Counted from the first letter of the stretch, positions 1-9,742 are shown. The stretch is 33,506 bases of DNA from Ruminococcus sp. (GCA_021203985.1 JAJQAB010000119.1:1-33506), one strand, 5' to 3'. The notes: generated from the letters alone by a model not told the origin. Made by a program: numbers and translations.

Positions 1-85
1 CTCGTTTAACATCTTGTTTTTTCGAGCGCGTGTAACAGTCATTGACAACTCTACATTGATTTCCGTGGTTTGTCTTGGAAACCCC

Positions 86-114
86 TTGATTTTTCTGGAT
101 TTGCATGCTATAAT
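86..114 (+). promoter_or_regulatory. sigma70-type promoter for the topoisomerase pair
   Basis: TTGATT (86-91), 17 nt spacer, TATAAT (109-114) with extended -10 TGC. Confidence 0.65.
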
Positions 115-177
115 AAAAGTGAAACCGTATGCCGAAGGATATTTCGGCTTCTTTAAAAGTATAGAAAGGACGAAAAA

Positions 178-2157
178 ATGGCAAATAAACAAGTTTACGA
201 TAATGAAAGCATCACGATGCTCAAAGGTCCGGATAAAGTGCGAAAGCGACCGGGCGTTATTTTTGGCTCAGATGGACTGGACGGCTGTGCGCACTCGATT
301 TTCGAAGTGATTTCCAACTCGATCGATGAAGCACGCGCCGGCTTTGGCAGTAAAATTATCATCACACGATATCGGGATCACGCTATCGAGGTTGAGGACT
401 TCGGGCGAGGCTGTCCGGTTGACTTTAACCAAAACGAAAATCGCTACAACTGGGAACTGGTCTATTGCGAACTGTACGCAGGCGGAAAATATAACGCGGA
501 TGACGACAACTACGCCTACTCCCTGGGGCTCAACGGGCTGGGGCTTTGCGCAACGCAGTTTGCGTCCGCATATATGGACGTGGAAATCATTCGCGATGGC
601 TTCCAATATAACCTGCACTTCGAAAAGGGCGAAAATGTCGGCGGACTGCAAAAGAAGTCCACGAAGAAAAAACAAACCGGCACGCGTACGCGCTGGATGC
701 CGGATTTGGACGTGTTCACCGAAATCGATGTGTCGGATGCTTATTTCTGTGATACGCTTCGCAGACAGGCCGTGGTAAACCCCAACCTGCTGTTTCTCTA
801 CCGAAGTGAACAGACGGACGGTACTTTCACGGAGCAGCAATTTCTCTATGAAAACGGCATTGCGGATTATGTCCAGGAAATTGCCGGAGAGACGGCGCTG
901 ACGTCCATCCAATCGTGGAGCTGCCAGCGCGAAGGGCGCGACCGTGAGGACAAGCCCACCTATAAGGTAAAGCTCAGCGCCGCGCTGACCTTTTCCAATC
1001 AAGTGCAATGTATCGAGTATTATCACAATTCCAGCTGGCTGGAGCACGGCGGTTCTCCCGAGCATGCGGTAAAACAGGCGTTTGTCTATCAAATGGACGC
1101 CTATCTGCGGCAAAACAACAAGTATCTGAAATCGGAAGCAAAAATTAAATACGAAGACATCGAAACCTGTCTGATTCTCGTTTCCTCGAGCTTTTCCACG
1201 CAGACCAGCTATGAAAACCAAACGAAAAAAGCGATTACTAACAAATTTATCTTCGAAGCGATGACCGATTTTCTCAAACACCAGCTGGAAATTTATTTTA
1301 TTGAAAATCCGGACGAAGCGGAAAAAATCGCCGCGCAGGTGCTGATCAACAAGCGCAGCCGCGAAAACGCGGAAAAGACACGGCTGAATCTGAAAAAGAA
1401 ACTGTCTGGTTCGCTGGATGTCACGAATATGATCCCGAAGTTCGTGGACTGCCGCAGCAAGGATTTGTCCCGCCGCGAATTATACATTGTGGAGGGCGAC
1501 TCGGCGCTCGGCTCTGTCAAAATGGCGCGGGATGCGGAATTTCAGGCGGTAATTCCGGTGCGCGGTAAAATTTTAAACTGCCTGAAGGCAGATTATAACA
1601 AGATCTTCAAAAACGATATCATTACCGATATCATGAAACTGCTCGGCTGCGGCGTGGAGGTTACGACTAAGGCGAACAAGGACATCTCCTCGTTTCATCT
1701 GGACGGATTGCGCTGGAATAAAATTGTCATCTGTACCGATGCCGATGTTGATGGCTTTCAGATTCGCACCCTGATCCTGACGATGCTTTATCGACTAACA
1801 CCGACCCTGATCGATATGGGCTATGTCTATATTGCGGAATCACCGCTGTTTGAAATTACCACGAAAAAGCGCACCTACTTCGCCTATACCGAAAAAGAAA
1901 AAACGGAAATTCTCGCAGAAATCGGAAACGAAAAATTCACGCTCCAGCGCTCAAAAGGTCTGGGCGAAAACGAAGCGGATATGATGGCGCTGACAACGAT
2001 GAATCCGGAAACAAGAAGGCTGATCCAGGTCAAGGCGGATGCCGTGGAGGAAACCGCAGCGATGTTCGACATGATGCTCGGTGACAATCTGCAGGGACGA
2101 AAAGACTTTATCGCAGAATTCGGCAGCGATTATTTAGAGCTCACCGATATCAGCTAA
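178..2157 (+). CDS. parE: Type IIA topoisomerase subunit B (topoisomerase IV ParE/GyrB-like)
   Basis: GHKL-type N-terminus (EVISNSIDEARAG, GLNGLG), TOPRIM EGDSALGS and RGKILN motifs; RBS AGAAAGGA upstream. Confidence 0.85.
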   Translation: MANKQVYDNESITMLKGPDKVRKRPGVIFGSDGLDGCAHSIFEVISNSIDEARAGFGSKIIITRYRDHAIEVEDFGRGCPVDFNQNENRYNWELVYCELYAGGKYNADDDNYAYSLGLNGLGLCATQFASAYMDVEIIRDGFQYNLHFEKGENVGGLQKKSTKKKQTGTRTRWMPDLDVFTEIDVSDAYFCDTLRRQAVVNPNLLFLYRSEQTDGTFTEQQFLYENGIADYVQEIAGETALTSIQSWSCQREGRDREDKPTYKVKLSAALTFSNQVQCIEYYHNSSWLEHGGSPEHAVKQAFVYQMDAYLRQNNKYLKSEAKIKYEDIETCLILVSSSFSTQTSYENQTKKAITNKFIFEAMTDFLKHQLEIYFIENPDEAEKIAAQVLINKRSRENAEKTRLNLKKKLSGSLDVTNMIPKFVDCRSKDLSRRELYIVEGDSALGSVKMARDAEFQAVIPVRGKILNCLKADYNKIFKNDIITDIMKLLGCGVEVTTKANKDISSFHLDGLRWNKIVICTDADVDGFQIRTLILTMLYRLTPTLIDMGYVYIAESPLFEITTKKRTYFAYTEKEKTEILAEIGNEKFTLQRSKGLGENEADMMALTTMNPETRRLIQVKADAVEETAAMFDMMLGDNLQGRKDFIAEFGSDYLELTDIS

Positions 2158-2176
2158 GCACAGGAAAGGAAGCAAA

Positions 2177-4426
2177 ATGGCAAGAAAAAAGCAATCGGAA
2201 AAGCCGAAGAAGTCCACCATTCCAAACGCCTATATTGCCGGCGCTGGAATCGTGGAGGAAGAAAAAATCACGGAAACGCTCGAGAAAAACTACATGCCAT
2301 ACGCCATGAGCGTGATCATTTCCCGTGCGCTGCCGGAGATTGACGGCTTTAAGCCTTCGCACCGCAAGCTTTTGTATACGATGTATAAAATGAATCTGCT
2401 GACCGGCGGTCTGACGAAATCTGCAAATGTCGTTGGTCAGACGATGCGGCTCAATCCGCACGGAGACGGCGCGATCTATGAAACGATGGTGCGCCTTGCG
2501 CGGGGCAATGAAGCGCTGCTGCATCCTTATGTGCAGTCAAAGGGCAACTTCGGCAAAACGTATTCCAGAGATATGACATATGCTGCGTCTCGTTATACGG
2601 AGGTAAAACTTGAGCCGATTTGTCAGGAGCTGTTCCGGGACATCGATAAGGACACCGTGGACTTCGTTCCGAACTATGACAACACCATGAAAGAGCCATC
2701 GCTCTTCCCCACGACATTTCCGGCAATTCTCGTCAATGCCAATGTGGGAATCGCCGTTTCGATGGCGAGCAACGTCTGTCCGTTCAATTTGGCAGAGGTC
2801 TGTGAAACTGCAATCGCTGTCATAAAAAATCCAAAGCACGACATTCTGTCCACCCTAAAAGGCCCTGACTTCCCGGGCGGCGGATTTTTGTACTATGATG
2901 AGACGGAACTGCAGAAAATTTATGACACCGGTCGCGGTAGCGTGTGCGTGCGATCGAAGTGGACCTATAACAAAGCGGATAACTGCCTTGAGGTGACGGA
3001 AATTCCGTACAGCACGACTATTGAAGCGATCATCGACAAAATTGTCGACTGCATCAAGCAGGGCAAGCTGCGCGAAATTTCTTATGTGCGCGATGAAACG
3101 GACATCGATGGTCTAAAAATCGCCATCGATCTGAAACGCGGCAGCGATCCGGATAAGGTCATGCAGAAGCTCTTTCGCATGACGCCGCTCCAGGACAGCT
3201 ATTCCTGTAACTTTAACATCCTCGTAGGCGAATCGCCGCGCGTCATGGGCGTGTGCGAAATTTTAGAGGAATGGACCGCATTTCGTATGGAGTGCGTCCG
3301 GCGGCGGCTGGTCTTTGACTTAAAGAAGAAAAATGAAAAGCTGCATCTGCTGCTGGGACTCGAAAAGATTCTGCTGGATATCGACAAGGCAATCCACATT
3401 GTCCGCGAAACGGAAGAGGAAGCGAATGTGATCCCTAACCTGATGATTGGTTTTGGCATCGATGAAATCCAAGCGGAATACGTAGCGGAAATTAAACTGC
3501 GTCACCTGAACCGCGAATATATTCTAAAGTGCACGCAGGAAACTGATCAGCTCAAGGCGGACATCGCACAGCTCAAGGAAACCATCGAAGATCCAAAGAA
3601 GATCAAAAAGCTGATCATTTCCGAATTGAAGGAAACCGCTAAGCAATATGGACAGCCGCGAAAAACGCTCTTCTACTACGCCTCTGACGTGGAAGAGGAA
3701 CAGGAGGAGGAAGAAATTCCGGATTATCCGGTGCATCTGTTTCTTTCGGAAAGCGGCTACTTTAAAAAAATCCTCCCTGCCTCACTGCGCATGAACAGTG
3801 AGCAGAAACTGAAGGAAGCGGACCGCATCATTTGCCACACAGAAAAGACCAATCGCATTGAACTGCTGTTTTTCACCAATCAACAGCTTATCTACAAAAC
3901 GCGCGCCAGCGAATTTGGCGAATGCAAGGCAAGCGCGCTGGGTGATTATGTGCCGGCAAAGCTGGGATTCGGCGAGGGAGAGCTTGTCGTACAGATGGTT
4001 GCAACTGCCGATTACAGCGGTGATCTACTGTTTATCTTCGCCAACGGCAAGGCGGCGCGCGTTCCCCTGAGATCCTACCAGACAAAGACCAATCGGAAGA
4101 AGCTGCAAAAGGCATACAGCGCAAAATCACCGCTTGTTCAGGTGCAACAGCTACCAGCGGATGATGCACCGTGCCCGATTTTTGTTCGGACGGACGGCAA
4201 CCGCGCTGTCCTGTTTGACGCTTCTCTGATCGCAGCAAAAACAACGCGCGATACACAGGGCGTACAAGTTATCACGCTAAAGGCAAAGCAGCTTGTCTGC
4301 GAAGCGCAGATTCTTACCGAAGAAGATGCGCAGCTGCGGAAGAAATATCGCGTCAAAACCATTCCTGCCGCCGGCAGCATTGTCCGCGATCTGCCAAGCT
4401 CAGGACAGATGGTGCTACCCTCCTAA
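2177..4426 (+). CDS. parC: Type IIA topoisomerase subunit A (ParC/GyrA-like)
   Basis: Motifs MSVIISRALPEIDGFKPSHRKLLYTM and AASRYTEVKL (catalytic Tyr region); directly follows the B subunit. Confidence 0.87.
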   Translation: MARKKQSEKPKKSTIPNAYIAGAGIVEEEKITETLEKNYMPYAMSVIISRALPEIDGFKPSHRKLLYTMYKMNLLTGGLTKSANVVGQTMRLNPHGDGAIYETMVRLARGNEALLHPYVQSKGNFGKTYSRDMTYAASRYTEVKLEPICQELFRDIDKDTVDFVPNYDNTMKEPSLFPTTFPAILVNANVGIAVSMASNVCPFNLAEVCETAIAVIKNPKHDILSTLKGPDFPGGGFLYYDETELQKIYDTGRGSVCVRSKWTYNKADNCLEVTEIPYSTTIEAIIDKIVDCIKQGKLREISYVRDETDIDGLKIAIDLKRGSDPDKVMQKLFRMTPLQDSYSCNFNILVGESPRVMGVCEILEEWTAFRMECVRRRLVFDLKKKNEKLHLLLGLEKILLDIDKAIHIVRETEEEANVIPNLMIGFGIDEIQAEYVAEIKLRHLNREYILKCTQETDQLKADIAQLKETIEDPKKIKKLIISELKETAKQYGQPRKTLFYYASDVEEEQEEEEIPDYPVHLFLSESGYFKKILPASLRMNSEQKLKEADRIICHTEKTNRIELLFFTNQQLIYKTRASEFGECKASALGDYVPAKLGFGEGELVVQMVATADYSGDLLFIFANGKAARVPLRSYQTKTNRKKLQKAYSAKSPLVQVQQLPADDAPCPIFVRTDGNRAVLFDASLIAAKTTRDTQGVQVITLKAKQLVCEAQILTEEDAQLRKKYRVKTIPAAGSIVRDLPSSGQMVLPS

Positions 4427-4455
4427 AAGTGCTGTCGAATCATCAATAGATCAAA

Positions 4456-4515
4456 GAAAAAGACTGACCCAAACCGTTCCGCCAAACAATGGCGGCGCAT
4501 GGCGTCAGTCTTTTT
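4456..4515. terminator. Bidirectional terminator-like hairpin with an inner hairpin
   Basis: AAAAAGACTGAC ... GTCAGTCTTTTT arms enclosing CCGCC-aacaat-GGCGG; lies between convergent genes. Confidence 0.75.
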
Positions 4516-4520
4516 GCATG

Positions 4521-4775
4521 CTACAGCGTCACGTGCAGTACAACCATCAGAATCACACCCGGAATCCCAAGCACAATCCACTGCAGCAGATGCAGCACAT
4601 TCAATGCAGGCGCATAGCCAAACAGGCTGCCGCCGTAATGTACCAAAAGCAATGCAAGCAAGCCGTTCCACGCACCGGTCAGAAACGAGCGAATCTTATG
4701 CTGCCGCCGCAAATAATACACAAGCATGATCGCGCCAAGCACGCCCCATAGCATCCAGAATCTTGTGTCCTCCAT
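4521..4775 (-). CDS. BofA-like small membrane protein (pro-sigmaK processing inhibitor family)
   Basis: 84 aa, two hydrophobic segments, NVLHLLQWIVLGIPGVILMVVL resembles the BofA C-terminal LGIPGV motif. Confidence 0.6.
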   Translation of the reverse strand: MEDTRFWMLWGVLGAIMLVYYLRRQHKIRSFLTGAWNGLLALLLVHYGGSLFGYAPALNVLHLLQWIVLGIPGVILMVVLHVTL

Positions 4776-4809
4776 TGTATTTCTCCTTTTGCATTTCTCA
4801 GGCTGCCAC

Positions 4810-5148
4810 TTATGTCAGCAAATACGCCAATGCCATTAAAAGCTTTTTGTCACAGCCGTCCTTGACGCCCTCTTTATATAGGATCGCCATCAGCGCCAGA
4901 ATCAGCATCGAATCACTGTCCAGCTTCGAAAACACCGATGCCGGATTCGACAACAGATCCTGTAAAAGCGGAATCCCCTCCGGATTTTTCGGCGGCAGCG
5001 TTTCCCGATTTAGCGGCTTCGGCGGATTGTCTGCGTACTGGCGGCGATTGCGCGGTATTGTCGGATGTACACGCTGCTGCATTTCCTCTGCACGCCGCTG
5101 CGCTTCTCGCTGCATTGGGTTTTGCTCCTGCCGCGAATACTGTGCCAT
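4810..5148 (-). CDS. Small conserved hypothetical protein, sporulation-cluster type
   Basis: 112 aa with C-terminal SDSMLILALMAILYKEGVKDGCDKKLLMALAYLLT; strong RBS AGGAGGTGAGAGG before ATG. Confidence 0.55.
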   Translation of the reverse strand: MAQYSRQEQNPMQREAQRRAEEMQQRVHPTIPRNRRQYADNPPKPLNRETLPPKNPEGIPLLQDLLSNPASVFSKLDSDSMLILALMAILYKEGVKDGCDKKLLMALAYLLT

Positions 5149-5194
5149 CCTCTCACCTCCTGCCGATGGTCTTTCGGCAACACCGCGAAAAGCG

Positions 5195-5650
5195 CTACAA
5201 AAGCTCTTGCAGCAAGCTGTTTTCCTTCACATCGCTGAATACCACGTAAAGCCGCAGCAGCTTTACCGCCTGATCCACCTTCTTTTGCCGCTACCCATGC
5301 AAATGTGGACGAAGTGCCAGCAAAAGCTCCGTGCTTTCATCTGAGCCCTGCACCGCACCCATCAGCTCCTGCATTTTCAGCAGCATACTAAGATCAAATC
5401 CCCCGTCACTCAGCTTTTCATCGGTATGTGTGCCGGAGGGCGCTTGCTCCGGCGTGTTGCCCGGCGAATCGTCCACAGTGCTTTCCTACTGCAGCATCTG
5501 CGCCAATTCCTGCAGCTGCCGCACGCTCTCCAGATCGGACAAAATCGCGCCCATCCTTCCGATCATATCATCCACAATACGCACACCACCCTTGCGCTGC
5601 GCTTCCACTGCAGCAGTCCGAACGTCAATTGCATGTATGGGCGAAAACAT
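5195..5650 (-). pseudogene. Decayed small gene with two in-frame TAG codons
   Basis: One frame reads MFSPIHAID...DDMIGRMGAILSDLESVRQLQELAQMLQ*ESTVDDSPGNTPEQ...DLSMLLKMQELMGAVQGSDESTELLLALRPHLHG*RQKKVDQAVKLLRLYVVFSDVKENSLLQELL*; internal TAGs at 5486-5488 and 5291-5293. Confidence 0.6.
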
Positions 5651-5668
5651 CTCGCCCGTGCTTTCACG

Positions 5669-5918
5669 CTATTTCCCGGAAAGCTTTTGATAAAGTGCCT
5701 TTGCCTGCGGCGAATGAATCAGCTGATCCATTTTCTTCGGATCTTGCAGCACCTTTTTCAGCATCTCCGACTCCTTCGCACCCATACTTCCAAGCACCTT
5801 ATCATAGTTTGCCCGATTCCAGCTCCGTCTTCAGCTGCTGTGGTGGAATCCCCAGCTTTTTGCCTGCCGCATCGAGCAGCTGATCTACCTGTTTCGGATC
5901 TAATTTCCGCCGATCCAT
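5669..5918 (-). pseudogene. Small gene with a single-base frameshift
   Basis: MDRRKLDPKQVDQLLDAAGKKLGIPPQQLKTELESGK then a 1-nt shift near 5807 into YDKVLGSMGAKESEMLKKVLQDPKKMDQLIHSPQAKALYQKLSGK*; RBS GGAGGGAG upstream of the ATG at 5918. Confidence 0.6.
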
Positions 5919-5984
5919 CCGGATCACTCCCTCCAAACACCATGCGCCTGTGCGTGCCCTCGAAAAGAATTCTCGAAAAAGATA

Positions 5985-6013
5985 TTGTCATACCTGCAAA
6001 ATTGTGCTATAAT
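5985..6013 (+). promoter_or_regulatory. sigma70-type promoter for the yfcE-like gene
   Basis: TTGTCA (5985-5990), 17 nt, TATAAT (6008-6013). Confidence 0.7.
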
Positions 6014-6101
6014 AAATAGAGAATCCTGATTTCGCAGCTGTCTGTACCACAGACAGCTTCACACAAATTTGTTATGGCAACACCGCACAAAGGAGACACA
6101 C

Positions 6102-6599
6102 ATGCGTATTATTGTCACTTCTGACACGCATCAAAATTATCGGAATCTCGAAACTATCGTGCGCCGCAATCTGGACGCCGACCTTTTCGTACATCTGGGC
6201 GATGGCGAACGCGAATGCACACTGCTGCGAAACGCCATTCCGGAAATTGACGATCGGTTCTACTATGTCAAGGGTAACTGCGACTATGACAATCATCCGA
6301 TTACCGCGTGCATCGATCTGATTCCCGGTCATCGCTTATTTGCGACACATGGTCACCGCTATGCAGTCCACTCCACACTGACACGGCTGACACAGGCGGC
6401 GCGGGAGGAAGGCTGCGACATCGCACTCTACGGGCACACGCATCAATCGCGCAGCACCTATGAGGACGGGATTTATGTGCTAAATCCCGGCAGTGCCTGC
6501 TGTCCTAGAGATGGAAACCCGCCATCCTTTGGCGTTGTCGATGTCTCCTCCGCCGGCGTCATTACCAATGTTGTCTTTCTGGATCGCGCCTGCATGTAA
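6102..6599 (+). CDS. YfcE/MJ0936-family metallophosphodiesterase
   Basis: MRIIVTSDTHQN, HLGDGE, VKGNCD, THGH, YGHTHQ motifs; RBS AAAGGAG. Confidence 0.85.
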   Translation: MRIIVTSDTHQNYRNLETIVRRNLDADLFVHLGDGERECTLLRNAIPEIDDRFYYVKGNCDYDNHPITACIDLIPGHRLFATHGHRYAVHSTLTRLTQAAREEGCDIALYGHTHQSRSTYEDGIYVLNPGSACCPRDGNPPSFGVVDVSSAGVITNVVFLDRACM

Positions 6600-6721
6600 G
6601 AGCCGCCTGCGGTGCGCAGGATCACTTTCGCTGCTGCAGCTTCCGTTTTTAGTATATGCAAGGGCGCGGAAATATTTCCTGCACCGCAAAAATACTCTTC
6701 TATAAGAAGGAGCAATGTCAC

Positions 6722-9181
6722 ATGAAACACAGCTTGCTGCACCGCCCGGTTTGGCGTGAAGAGCGGTGCCGTTATCTTCTGGCTTTTTTGCTGGGATTCG
6801 GAATTCTTCTGATAACGCTGATTCCGATCATGATTGCAGACGGCGGTTATTTCATCTATTACGGCGACTATAATTCGCAGCAAATTCCGTTCTATTCCCT
6901 TGCAAATGACGCCGTGCGCAGCGGCAGTTTCGGCTGGAACTGGTATACTGATTTAGGGTCGAACTTTATCGGCTCTTACTCCTTTTATTTGCTCGGAAGT
7001 CCCTTCTTCTGGCTTTCCACCCTTCTTCCGCGCAGTCTCGTAACGCTGTCGATGCCCATCCTTTTGTGCCTGAAGCACGGGGTCGCATCGCTCACGGCTT
7101 ATGCCTATATTCGACGCTTTGCGCGCAATCCAAACGCCGCGATGATCGGCGGCATTCTCTATGCCTATTCCGGCTTTCAGCTGTTTAATCTTTTCTTCAA
7201 CCACTTTCAAGATGTCACTGCGTTCTTTCCGCTGATGCTGATCGCGATGGAAGAGTGCGTCAATCACAACCGGCGCGGCGTATTTGCGCTTTCTGTCGCG
7301 CTCATGGCATCGATCAACTATTTCTTCTTCACCGGACAGGTGGTTTTTCTGGTGCTGTATTTCGCCCTGCGCTGCCCATCGAAGGACTTTCACGCTTCTT
7401 TGAAAAAATTCTGGTGTCTGCTGCTCGAAGCCGTGATTGGCGTTATGATGGCGTATGCGATTCTTCTCCCCTCGGCGATCGCGGTTCTTTCCAATACGCG
7501 CGTATCGGAACATCTCTACGGAATGGATCTGATCGCATACAGCGACCGCACACGGCTCTGGCGGATTTTGTATAGCTTGTTCCTGATTCCGGACGTTCCG
7601 GCAAGACCGAATCTGTTTTCCTCGGATTATGGAAAATGGGCGTCAATCGGCGGCTATCTCCCTATGTTTTCTATGGCGGGCGTGATTGCATTTCTCAAGC
7701 AGCGCAGCGGTCACTGGGCAAAGCGGCTGACGATTGTCTGCGCAATCTGTGCATGTATCCCGATTTTGAACAGTGCATTTTATGCACTAAACAGCGCTTA
7801 TTATGCAAGATGGTATTATATGCCCATTTTGATCCTTGCTATGATGACTGCTTATGCGCTGGACAACCGTCAGATCCAGTGGAAATTTGGCTTCGGATTT
7901 TGCTTTGTACTGATGGCGGCGTTTGGCGTCATTTCAATCTTACCCGTCAAGGAAAACGAGGAAGTCACGTGGTTTTCTTTCGCCGAATATCCGGCACATT
8001 TCTACCTCGTGCTCGGTGTCTGCGTGGTATCGCTTCTGATTGCGGTATATCTGATTCTGCGGCGCAATCGTCAGAAATCGTTCCTGCGTCTCGCATTGAC
8101 CTGTACCACCGCCGTCAGCATCGCTTGTACTATGGTCGTTGTGTACTTTGGTGCATTCGATTCGTCACGCGCGAAAACCTTTATCGATGAGGCAATCGAC
8201 ACCGAAGGCGAAATCTCGATTTCTGTGTCAGAGGATCAGTTCTTCCGGGTGGATATCGCGGAGAACTATGACAATTACCCCATGCTGTGGCAGCTGCCGT
8301 GCATGCGGACGTTTCACAGCATTGTGCCGCCATCGATCATGGAATTTTACAGTGAGCTTGGCATTACGCGCGATGTCGCGTCACGTGCAGATCTCAGCTA
8401 CTATGCGCTGCGCAGTCTGTTTTCTGTGCAGTATTACTTTGACAAGGCGGATACAGACGACACCGAAGGCACGCCGGAAATTAGTCTGCCTGGCTTTGTC
8501 TATGAGACAACCGAAAACGGCTTTCACCGCTTCCGCAATACCGCGTATGTCCCAATGGGCTTTACGTTTGACACATATATCTCCGAAACCGCATGGGAAA
8601 GCGTTGCAACGAGTCAGCGCACCAATCTGCTCATGCGCGCGCTCGTGTTAAGCGAGGAACAGGTCGAACGCTACGGCAGTTGGATGCAGCCACTCGAATC
8701 CGGTGAGAAATGCATGACGGAGGATGACTATCTGGAGGAATGCGCAGAACGCGCCACAAGTGCCTGCGACAGTTTTTGCTATGATTCGGACGGCTTTACG
8801 GCATCGATCACACTCGACAGCCCGAATCTGGTCTTTTTCAGCGTGCCTTACGACACGGGATGGAGCACCACGGTCAATGGCGAACCGGTTACCATTGAAC
8901 AGGTCGACACCGGCTTTATGGCAGTTCCGGTCGACAGCGGCGAGAGTACGATTGTCTTTACCTATGAAACGCCCGGACTTCACGCCGGACTTTGGATTTC
9001 GTGCGGTGGTGTAATCCTGCTGATCGGCTATTTGCTGATCTGCCGCAAACTCGGAATCCGCACAAATAAGCACGCGGTTTACTGTGTCGATTATCCGGTA
9101 TCCGCAGAGGAAACGCCAGTTCAAGCAACAGACGATCGCGGCACTTCAGCCGAAAGCGAACGCTTTGACCAACATCAATAG
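6722..9181 (+). CDS. YfhO family large membrane protein
   Basis: Multi-TM N-terminal part (GDYNSQQIPFYSLANDAVRSG), C-terminal extracellular domain with FFSVPYDTGWSTTVNGEPV typical of YfhO; RBS AAGAAGGAG. Confidence 0.85.
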   Translation: MKHSLLHRPVWREERCRYLLAFLLGFGILLITLIPIMIADGGYFIYYGDYNSQQIPFYSLANDAVRSGSFGWNWYTDLGSNFIGSYSFYLLGSPFFWLSTLLPRSLVTLSMPILLCLKHGVASLTAYAYIRRFARNPNAAMIGGILYAYSGFQLFNLFFNHFQDVTAFFPLMLIAMEECVNHNRRGVFALSVALMASINYFFFTGQVVFLVLYFALRCPSKDFHASLKKFWCLLLEAVIGVMMAYAILLPSAIAVLSNTRVSEHLYGMDLIAYSDRTRLWRILYSLFLIPDVPARPNLFSSDYGKWASIGGYLPMFSMAGVIAFLKQRSGHWAKRLTIVCAICACIPILNSAFYALNSAYYARWYYMPILILAMMTAYALDNRQIQWKFGFGFCFVLMAAFGVISILPVKENEEVTWFSFAEYPAHFYLVLGVCVVSLLIAVYLILRRNRQKSFLRLALTCTTAVSIACTMVVVYFGAFDSSRAKTFIDEAIDTEGEISISVSEDQFFRVDIAENYDNYPMLWQLPCMRTFHSIVPPSIMEFYSELGITRDVASRADLSYYALRSLFSVQYYFDKADTDDTEGTPEISLPGFVYETTENGFHRFRNTAYVPMGFTFDTYISETAWESVATSQRTNLLMRALVLSEEQVERYGSWMQPLESGEKCMTEDDYLEECAERATSACDSFCYDSDGFTASITLDSPNLVFFSVPYDTGWSTTVNGEPVTIEQVDTGFMAVPVDSGESTIVFTYETPGLHAGLWISCGGVILLIGYLLICRKLGIRTNKHAVYCVDYPVSAEETPVQATDDRGTSAESERFDQHQ

Positions 9182-9193
9182 GAGGTATTTTTG

Positions 9194-9742
9194 ATGCATT
9201 TACAAGAAACAATGACATCCAGTGAAAAGGTCTATCAAGCCAAAATCTTTTACGTGACCAAAGACACCGCAGAGCTAGAGGACGGCAAAATCGTCCAGCG
9301 CGATGTTCTGCACCACTCCGGTGGCGTGTGTGTTGTGCCGCTTACGGATCACGGAACCGTTCTTATGGTAAGGCAGTTCCGCTATCCCATGCAGGAGATT
9401 ACGCTGGAGATTCCAGCAGGGAAAATCGAACCGGGCGAAGATCCGGCGACATGCGGCAAACGGGAACTGTGCGAAGAGGTCGGCCGCACCTGCGGCAAAT
9501 ATACCAGCTTAGGGACGATCTACCCGACTCCGGCATATGATACAGAAGTCATTCACATGTACCTGGCACAGGCGCTTTCTGCACCGCTGACACAGGATCT
9601 GGACGAGGATGAATTTCTGGACATCACGGAGCTTTCGCTGGAGGAAGCCGTACAAACGGTAATGCGTGGCGAAATTCACGATGCTAAAACCCAAACGGCA
9701 CTACTGAAAACTTATTTGCTGATGCAGGACAAACAGGCGTAA
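9194..9742 (+). CDS. NUDIX hydrolase (ADP-ribose pyrophosphatase-like)
   Basis: LEIPAGKIEPGEDPATCGKRELCEEVG NUDIX box; RBS GGAGG at 9181. Confidence 0.88.
   Translation: MHLQETMTSSEKVYQAKIFYVTKDTAELEDGKIVQRDVLHHSGGVCVVPLTDHGTVLMVRQFRYPMQEITLEIPAGKIEPGEDPATCGKRELCEEVGRTCGKYTSLGTIYPTPAYDTEVIHMYLAQALSAPLTQDLDEDEFLDITELSLEEAVQTVMRGEIHDAKTQTALLKTYLLMQDKQA

Noticed and set aside
268-1281. Long antisense ORF (337 aa) opposite the topoisomerase B gene
   Set aside because: Shadow ORF on the opposite strand of a well-supported gene; no RBS or family-like composition.
5195-5918. Stop-codon reassignment or pyrrolysine (TAG) recoding
   Set aside because: TAG terminates intact genes here (yfhO, mreC, PBP2, thiE), and the same cluster also has a frameshift, so decay or sequence error is simpler.
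5331-6019. Plus-strand ORFs (119-197 aa) over the small-gene cluster
   Set aside because: Cys/Ser/Arg-rich shadow reading; minus-strand translation is family-like with good RBSs despite stops.
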